From: Scleroderma bovista
Taxonomy: Eukaryota > Basidiomycota > Agaricomycetes > Boletales > Sclerodermataceae
Direction of reading: 5' to 3'
Length of the DNA: 64,000 nt
Assembly: GCA_037178675.1 (NCBI GenBank)
Contig: JAYMGJ010000016.1
Span: forward strand, 26,588 to 90,587
Made by a program: the position numbers and the translations under genes. The notes beneath the pieces were generated by a model. That model searched no databases. It worked only from the letters and a program-made list of their open reading frames with translations, and was not told the origin of the DNA. Shown here piece after piece: positions 56,704 through 64,000 of the stretch (its first letter is position 1; each line of letters starts with the position of its first letter).

Positions 56704-59700
56704 ATGGCATCCACTTCGGCGACGGCGGTAAGCTGAGCCATTATCCTATTTGTCTACACAACTCTCATATCAGTACAGCAGCGGCAGTTCACGTTCTTCG
56801 ACGTAGAAGCGGTCAAAGACATTCACGACCCCAACAGCCCACCTGAACTCTTCAAGGTACGGTTCACCTCTGCTCTACTTGCTTGCGGTGACGACCCCCT
56901 TGAAGAATGCACTCGAAATCTCTACTATGACATTCTCGAGCGCAGGCCTCGTGGTCGCTGACATACATGGTAGCATTCACATTCTCAATCAGAGCTTTGT
57001 CTCCGTGGCGAGTTGGGTTGCACACCTCGGTGGACGGGTCACACACATGATCGAGAGAAAGGGAATGTTGGTGACGATTGGTGTACGTGCATCTGGTATA
57101 TCTCGCTTCTGGCTGATTCTTGATGCACGATGTAGGAAGAAGATAATGTGCGCTCTGCGATTATGAAGATTTGGAATCTCTCCAAGGTAGATAAACGAAC
57201 TGGTGGCCCTGGCCTTCTTCGGTCCGTGAAGGTACAACCTAGTGGGAAACCGCATCCTGTGCGTCCACTCTTACTGCACTTCTAGTTGCTTCACTTACGA
57301 CTCTACACCAGGTATCATGCATCGCGCTTACGTCGAACGTTTCCTTCCTTGCAATTGGCCTCGGTGATGGGACAGTCTTACTCTATCGTCATCTTGACCA
57401 ATCCCTCGCCTCTACATCGGGCTCTCTTACCACCGTCCCCAAACCGCGCGTTATTCACGAAATCATGACCGAACCCGTCACTTTCCTTGGCTTCACGACA
57501 TCCAGTCCCACTTCTATCTCACCTACCTCCGACGCGAACCTGGAAAGTGATGCAAATGACCACACAGGCGCCTCCAACCCTACCCTCCACTTACTAATCA
57601 CAACGACATCGTCAACATACTCATACCCACTTCTACCCAAAGTATCCTCCCCATCCTCGGTGCTGGTTGATGAAACTGGTGCTGGCCTAAGGTGTGCCTG
57701 TATTGATTGGAAGGATCGTTGGGCTGTTGTAGGACGTGATGAGGCATTGTATGCGTGCGCTGTTGGAGGTCGTATTGGAACGTATGCGCTTGAAGGTAGC
57801 TCAGTGTTGCCATTGGTTGGTGGAGGCTGATTCGTAATGACTAGGCGACAAATTTTCTCTGCATACACATCTCAATTATGTGGTTGTGGTTCTTCCTGCC
57901 CGACATCCTCCTCCTCTCACCGCAACCCCTGCCGCCAAGCAGCGGAAGCTCGGTGCGGGGACAGCTGGGGTGACCACTTCTCCGGCCAGCGCAACCCCTA
58001 TATCGTTTGTAACTGGAGCAGGGTCTTCGAGCTCTCCCAATACCGAGATGACGCGTGTGGTGCTGGTTGACATGGAGAACAAACTAGTCGCATACACAGG
58101 AACTTTTGAGGGTGGTGTTCGAGATGCCATATCGGCGTGGGGACATGTCTACGTGCTCGGGAACGACGGGAATGTGGGTATCATGTTCTTCTCTAGCGGA
58201 CTTTTCGCTAAGCCGTATTTTGCCCATGCACGTCAAAACTTTTCGTCCATATGCGTTCTTTCCACATCTATAATATGTTACTTCTCAGATTACGCGCCTT
58301 CTTGAAAAGCCCACGCCTGAGAAACTCTCTTTGCTATACGAAAAGAACCTCTACACACTCGCGTTATCAGTTGCGCAGACGCAGGGACTCGATACCACCG
58401 ATGTCTACCGGCACCATGGTGATCATTTATATCAACGAGGTGACTACGATGGAGCTATGCGTGAGTACATCCACACGATTGGAGGCGTCCGAGCAAGTTA
58501 TGTCATTCGCAAGGTGAGTTCACATGTGTGTCTCAGCTGTTCTCGTGGGATGCACTGTACACTATACCGAAGAAGCGAATGTTGAACGGAACTAATAATC
58601 CCTTTCAAGTTCCTCACAGCGCACTTAACGCCGCTTCTTATGACGTACCTGCAAGAGCTACATGCACGCGGACTCGCCCATGCAGAGCATACCACGCTCT
58701 TGCTCAACGCGTATGCGAAGGCTGGTGATGTCGCACGGCTTGATGCCTTTGTACGGAGTGAGGGGCGTGTGTTCCGCGGAGAGGCACCTTCGTTGGTAAG
58801 CAGAGTAGACGAAATGAGTCCCGGTGATGGTCAGAGCAGAGAACCACCGTTCGAACTCGATACTGCGATCCGGGTGTGTCGACAAGCAGGATTCTTTGCG
58901 CATGCAGCGTACCTGGCACGGCGATGGGGTCGGCATGATGATTATTTGCGGGTTCTCGTCGAGGATGTTGGCAGGAGTAGCGTCGAGCTCAAGTTTGGAG
59001 TCAGTGGAGTGAGCGGAGGTGGCAAGGCAGACACAAATGGATATAAGGAAGCAGTATCTTACCTGCGGGAGGTTGGAGGTGCATGTGTGAGTAATCGCAC
59101 GTCCGTGAACACACCAGCTGATCCTTCACGGTTTCCTGTGTAGGCTGAATCTGGCCTCGCCCGCTACGGAAGAGCGCTGCTCGATCACCTTACGGAAGAA
59201 ACGACACAGCTGCTTATTGACCTTTGCACCATAGCAGGACACCTTCCGCCATCCTGTCTAGCCGAGCATACGCCCATATCTCATGTAAAGGCACCAGGTT
59301 ACCTTTCGTATCTGGCTTTGTCTCGCGCCCCTGCCGTACCACCAGCGCTCTCTGGAGGGGATGAGGTGACGTCTACAAAGCCTTCAGGGCCCGTAAAGGA
59401 GCCAGAGAATGAAAGCACTGAGGGACAAGGCGCCAACACTAGTAGCCACTTGAAAGCGGCGTCTGGTCCAACTGAGGACCAAGCACAACTGCACGGAGAA
59501 TCTCAGGTATCACGGCGTCCTTCGCCAACTCTCTTCTTTGCCCACTTTGTGGACCATCCAGTATATTTCGTGAGGTTCCTGGAGACCGTTGCACAGCGCC
59601 GATGGGGACAAAGCCTGGAAGGTACAGCAGCGATGGAGCCGACAGGTGCAGAAGAAGAGTCGGAGAGAAGGGATCAGGCTGCAGTATGGAACACATTGCT

Positions 59701-60766
59701 CGAGCTCTACCTCACAGAGAATGGCCAGAAGGATAAGGTGAAGGCGCTGCAGCTCCTTCGAAGTTCACACTTGCCGTACGACGCTACACATGCGCTCATA
59801 CTGTGTTCGAGTTGCTCGTATACTCCGGGTCTTGTGCTGCTATGGGAGAAGCTAGGGATGTACGAAGATGTACTGCGATTCTGGATGGAGCAACACCATT
59901 CTGGCGTGCGTTCTGTCTCAGAAGCGGGTGGTTCGTCCTCGCCCTCTACACAAGTGATTGTTGCACTGCGCCAGTATGGCCCAGCGCATCCATACCTCTA
60001 CCCGCTCGTGCTACGCTTCCTTACGTCGACCCCCGAGCTACTTTCCGCGAATCAAGCAGACTTGGAGGAAATTCTTGAGCATGTAGAACGCGAGCGCATT
60101 ATGGCGCCCTTGACTGTTGTGCAAGTTCTTTCGCGCAATGGTGTCGCAAGTGTGGGGCTTGTTAAAGGTTGGCTCATGCGGCGTATAGCTGAAGGACGGG
60201 AGGAGATCGCAACGGTAGGTTTTTGACTCCATTGTCACTCTTGATGAACTTATGCGAAGGTGTATATATTTCACAGGACAAACAACTTGTATCGTCTTAC
60301 CGATCTGAGACCCAAGCGAAGCTCAAGCAGGTCGAAGAGCTCAAGGACACTGGGCATGCACGAGTATTTCATGTCACCCGGTGCTCGCAGTGTAATGGGC
60401 AGCTCGACTTGCCAAGTGTGCATTTCATGTGTAACCACAGCTACCACCAACGGTGCGTATATTGTTTTTCCTGGTTCGTTGCATTCTGTTCCACACATTT
60501 GCCGCTGTGCCTACCATTTCTGTCTTGCTGAATAAAACTTCTGCAGCTGCCTTCTGGACAACGAGACAACGTGTCCGCTTTGCGCACGCCAACACGGTGT
60601 TATCCAGGAGATCCGGCGGAACAACGAGCGGCTTTCGGACCAACACGAGTTGTTCCTTTCGGAGGTCCGCGAGAATGGCTTTGGTGCCGTGGCGAGCGGG
60701 TTTGGACGAGGGTGGTTGAACATGGGGGGCACATCCTTGACAGCACTTGCAGGAGATATATCATAG
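56704..60766 (+). CDS. VPS11: Vps11/Pep5, HOPS/CORVET core subunit
   Basis: The first exon MASTSATA joins to QRQFTFFDVEAVKDIHDPNS and PPELFK, the typical Vps11 opening. The N-terminal half is a WD-like beta-propeller (MTFSSAGLVVADIHGSIHIL, VSCIALTSNVSFLAIGLGDG, TVLLYRHLDQS). Then come helical solenoid exons (ITRLLEKPTPEKLSLLYEKN, LYTLALSVAQTQGLDTTDVY, HGDHLYQRGDYDGAM, FLTAHLTPLLMTYLQELHAR, HTTLLLNAYAKAGDVARLDA, FFAHAAYLARRWGRHDDYLR) and, after a Pro/Ser-rich insert near 59330-59510, further solenoid. The C-terminal RING-H2 is CSQCNGQLDLPSVHFMCNHS-YHQR / CLLDNETTCPLC, and the tail ends WLNMGGTSLTALAGDIS. Vps11 holds together the HOPS and CORVET complexes that tether endosomes and vacuoles. The inserted Ser/Glu-rich loop in the second solenoid is longer than in yeast. 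Confidence 0.94.
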
Positions 60767-61310
60767 TCTGTAGATAGACTTGTCGCCTTGAATTATTTCT
60801 GTTACTTGCTTTTGGAGTAGCGTATATAGTTGCCTTAGTCAAGGCTTCATTCCCTGACTAGTCTGCTTTTTCTTTGCGAAGGATAACCAGATTGTGTCCG
60901 CAGACGAGTGCATTGGCCTTCAGGCTGAGGCAGTGTCGCCGAATCAGGAAGTTCACCTGGAATTGACTGGGTCATGGACAAAGAAGTCCTCTGGCTGATA
61001 CCATCGATCTCAGCCAAGTATATATGTTGGCCACTGCAGTCAAATGCGGCAGGTATTCAGACACTGCCTCGAGCGCTTGCTGTGGTTTTGGGTTCGACCG
61101 CCGACGCCGCCCCAGCGAGGTTCAGAGCCTTAACCTGTACTCGTTGACAGTTGTCGTCCCCGAGAGCAGCTTCACACTGTCGGGTATACAACTGTCCTCG
61201 TTTATGTTCTTCCTGGCTCTGCCGGTAGCCGTATAGTTGTTGCTTCTGTCGCCCCATCCACCGGTTTGGTTCTGGACTGACTCCCCTAATTGCCCGTAAC
61301 ACGGTAGGAG
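60767..61310. other. Intergenic spacer
   Basis: Between two forward genes. Frames at 61024-61236 (+) and 61057-61302 (-) have no motif. Serves as VPS11 3' flank and promoter of the next gene. Confidence 0.45.
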
Positions 61311-63078
61311 ATGCATTCTGAAGAGGAAATAAGCACAGTCAGGATAACTAGTATGTTTTATTGGTATTGCTGGTACGGGAGGTAGCTCGCTAATAGTCCG
61401 TGTGCTCAGTTCTTGGAGCAAATGCCCTTGTCAAGAACAAGCTGCCAAAGTTTGGCACACATGACCCCTTTGCGGTCGTATCGGTGGACGATGATCAGAA
61501 ATACAATACCAAAGCAGCAAAGAGTACGTTCAATCCGACCTGGAGTCAACACTTCGACATGTAAGTTGGCACTTCTGATTTACTATTGTGTAACTTGCCC
61601 TTCATATGTACCTTCATGTCACCCAGCACTATCAAACGGACATCAACCATCACTATCCAGGTCTGCCACCTGGGAAAAGTATCGAAAAAATTTCAATATT
61701 TTCGGGGTTTGGTGAAGATTACAGGAGGCGCGGCTCTCGAATACTCCAGAAACGACCATGGTACATTTTTTCTCTTGTATGCGGTGACGTTGCTCACTGC
61801 CACTCTCTAGGTTTGATTACCAAAGATTTAACAGAACCCTCGAATAGTTCACGGGGGTACGGAAGGCTACTATTCTCATTCTCAGTTCCGCCAGTTAGTA
61901 CAGTGGAAGGGGATCATTCACCCATAACATCCACTTCTTCGGGACAACCACAATCCAGGACATCATTTTCTTCTTCACAAAATCCACAGACATCGTCCTC
62001 ACCTCCGCAAATAAATGCGGTGCAACAGGATCACCGTAGCGTCGATCAGATACCCACATCCCAGGACCTGCAATCCTCACCTGCCCCGGGGCCCCAAATT
62101 TTCTCCTCTCTTCCTCAAGTTCAAAGCCAAGCAGTTGAGTCACCTGCACCCTCCATTCTCCTGGAATCATTATTGTCATCCTCCGCTTCCTCTCACGGGT
62201 CACCGACTTTGCCCCCACAAACCAGCGGAGTGCAACAGTTCGCTCCAAGTTCTCAGCGATCGGAATCTTCTGCGCATTCAGGTCTCGCTTTACAGGAGAC
62301 GCGTAATTCATTCCCAGCCACTACAACGCAGCAAGATTCGACATCTACACCCTCCACGATCTTGCAACAACTGCACTCCCATGACACTGTCAACCTTCCC
62401 ACCTTCCAACATCCACAGACCTCAGCACGAGCAAATACACAATATCAGGACCCCATAGATCAGGCTCCTGTACCTTGCAACCTAGTGTTGCACACTTCTG
62501 TACTTTTGTCGCCTTCTCCGCAGCAGCAGCCACAGTCCTCAGTGCTACTTCCACAAGCTATTGCAGTCCAGCACAACATATCGACGTCTCCCTCCTCTTT
62601 ACCGCAACGACAGCTTTCCCCGCATTCGCCCCGTACTCCACAGCAGCCACAGATTACCAGTCCGGACCGTACTACTGCCGAAGGCCCTCTGCCCCTAGGC
62701 TGGGAGAAGCGCTACACTGAGGAGGGCCTGTTGTACTTTGTGGATCATAGCAATCAAATTACGACGTGGAATGACCCACGTCCTACCATTCCCTCTATGA
62801 TCAACGGTCTCGGAGGTCTTCCCTTGGGATGGGAAATGCGTCGAACCGCAGAAGGACGTTGGTTCTTCGTGAATCACAGTGCTCGTACCACGACGTGGAA
62901 TCACCCACAATTTACCACGACTGCTGGCAATGGCTGTCTCGGACCTCTACCTTCTGGATGGGAAGTACATTTTTCTCCGACAGGCCGGAAGTACTTCGCG
63001 AATCGAAGCGACCGCACGACGACGTGGGATGATCCCCGTCCACCTAGGGAACGAGGGAACGAACAAACGGATGGATGA
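61311..63078 (+). CDS. C2-WW-WW-WW protein, Rsp5/Nedd4-like but lacking HECT
   Basis: Four exons (61311-61350, 61410-61560, 61627-61760, 61811-63078) join in phase to 530 residues. Residues 1-130 form a C2 domain very like that of Rsp5: [75 protein letters not shown], and [21 protein letters not shown] Ser/Pro/Gln-rich linker of about 270 residues follows, then three WW domains: [20 protein letters not shown] ([11 protein letters not shown]), [20 protein letters not shown] ([10 protein letters not shown]) and [20 protein letters not shown] ([11 protein letters not shown]). The frame stops 16 residues later; no HECT sequence occurs in the remaining 900 bp. WW domains bind PPxY motifs, so the protein could compete with or recruit partners of the true ligase. 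The third domain has all consensus Trp/Tyr positions except an F-to-Y change. Confidence 0.85.
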
Positions 63079-64000
63079 GTGAATGACCCTTCCCGGGGAA
63101 GGTTGATACAATCCTTTACTTGTCAGTATGCATGTAGAATTGTTTGACACGTTAAGCCTCTGTACAAATATATGTTAGTGTTTTACGCATAAGCAATGGG
63201 CCACGCCAAAGGAACTTGCCCATACTATGGTTGGAGAGCTAGGGTCAAGTCTACTGCCCCTTCGTCAATAACCTCGAGACACCTTCTCTTTACTAACAAT
63301 AAGTAGCCTGTTGGGTAAAGGAGATGTCCCGAACTCACTGCCGTGATGTTCGAGGGAGCGTAGGTGTCATTCCTGGCTCTGACACTGTGCTTACCAGTAT
63401 AAGTTATGACGGTATGCAGCCCATAGAATCTCCACCTGTTCTCATGGGCGTCCGAGGGTTGCCTCTACTCCTGTAGGAGACTAAGCTATTTTTTCTCCCA
63501 GGTCCCCGCACAATTACATAATTCTCCAACTTCGCCGACCGAAAAACACCTTAGGCACCAGTTTAAGGATGTTCCCACGGTCTTTCAGATGGGGTTTCTT
63601 TGTAGGGCGAAACCCATCTAAGAGATACCCACCCTCGGCGCTACTCCCACTCAAATCCCGAAATAGACAGAGTGGTTCCCATCCCTTTCTGGTGAGCCTC
63701 CCATGAGCCTCCCAGCATTCTCCGCTTAATCCCCACTCGATTTGTTTTTTATTTCTGCGCTTCCTGTAGGATTACATAATCACAAAAAGCGTTGCTACTC
63801 CCAAAACACGACCGCATTTGGTCAATACCAGAACTGCAATATTCCCACCCTCCTTGTGAGCCTCCTCTGCCTTCCTGTGCCCCATCCCTGGTCCCCATGT
63901 ACTGTACATAGTATCAGATATGTTATATAAGTATATAGGTCCATAAATGGAGCCTCAAATGAGTGTGCCAGAGGCTCTGGATGGTTGGAGAAATAGTTAG
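63079..64000. other. Window end, no gene seen
   Basis: 3' flank of the C2-WW gene followed by stop-rich sequence. Repeated GTGAGCCTCC (about 63692 and 63856) and GATTACATAATCAC-like pieces (about 63515 and 63770) hint at degenerate tandem or repeat-derived sequence. Confidence 0.35.

Overview
The window is nuclear DNA of a filamentous basidiomycete, most likely an agaricomycete. Nearly every recognisable gene is cut by several GT-AG introns of about 45-65 nt, genes lie close together on both strands with several head-to-head pairs about 90-330 bp apart, and the transposon and repeat families are those typical of mushroom-forming fungi. Gene models were spliced by eye from frame changes, splice sites and recognised protein families, so exon ends are approximate except where lengths are stated.

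Layout. 1-1593: 5' part of an MFS drug/polyamine-type transporter running off the left edge (-). 2926-4045: ZIP metal transporter (+). 4180-5344: mRNA-capping RNA 5'-triphosphatase (+). 5506-7131: Rad60/Esc2-like SUMO-like-domain protein (-), head to head with a GCFC/PAXBP1-type splicing factor (7222-10000, +). 10668-12426: multi-pass membrane protein (-). 12.4-16.4 kb is a gene graveyard: an orphan PSP1-domain piece, a frameshifted HET-protein remnant and a short duplication. 16410-16818: small secreted two-module cysteine-rich protein. 17192-19029: DCAF4-like WD40 protein (-). 19362-23348: RA-PH adaptor (+). 23701-24784: unknown protein. 24.9-27.7 kb: retroelement debris. 27773-30009: FACT subunit Pob3/SSRP1 (-), head to head with alpha-actinin (30227-33014, +). 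33.9-34.8 kb: DUF7330-type protein. 35927-37193: mitochondrial K+/H+ exchange-related protein (-). 37365-37872: small unknown gene.

40159-47953 is the highlight: an intact-looking Plavaka/CACTA-like (Tnp2) DNA transposon with perfectly identical 51-bp terminal inverted repeats, a 7-bp direct repeat (GATCATA) at both outer edges, a spliced open transposase gene and two accessory genes. Inside the transposase gene, a whole exon-plus-intron unit of 113 bp has been tandemly amplified, so each copy adds one in-frame Pro-rich exon and one intron. The element sits about 750 bp upstream of an aquaglyceroporin gene.

48713-50106: aquaglyceroporin (+). 51657-52033: small basic conserved protein. 52173-53932: branched-chain 2-oxoacid dehydrogenase E1 alpha. 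54337-56613: Rad7-like LRR protein (-), head to head across 90 bp with VPS11 (56704-60766, +). 61311-63078: a C2-WW-WW-WW protein resembling an Rsp5/Nedd4 ligase without its HECT domain. No tRNA, rRNA or CRISPR was seen. The functions are mostly housekeeping (mRNA capping, splicing, SUMO/DNA repair, chromatin, vacuolar tethering, mitochondrial metabolism), interrupted by repeat-rich accessory stretches.
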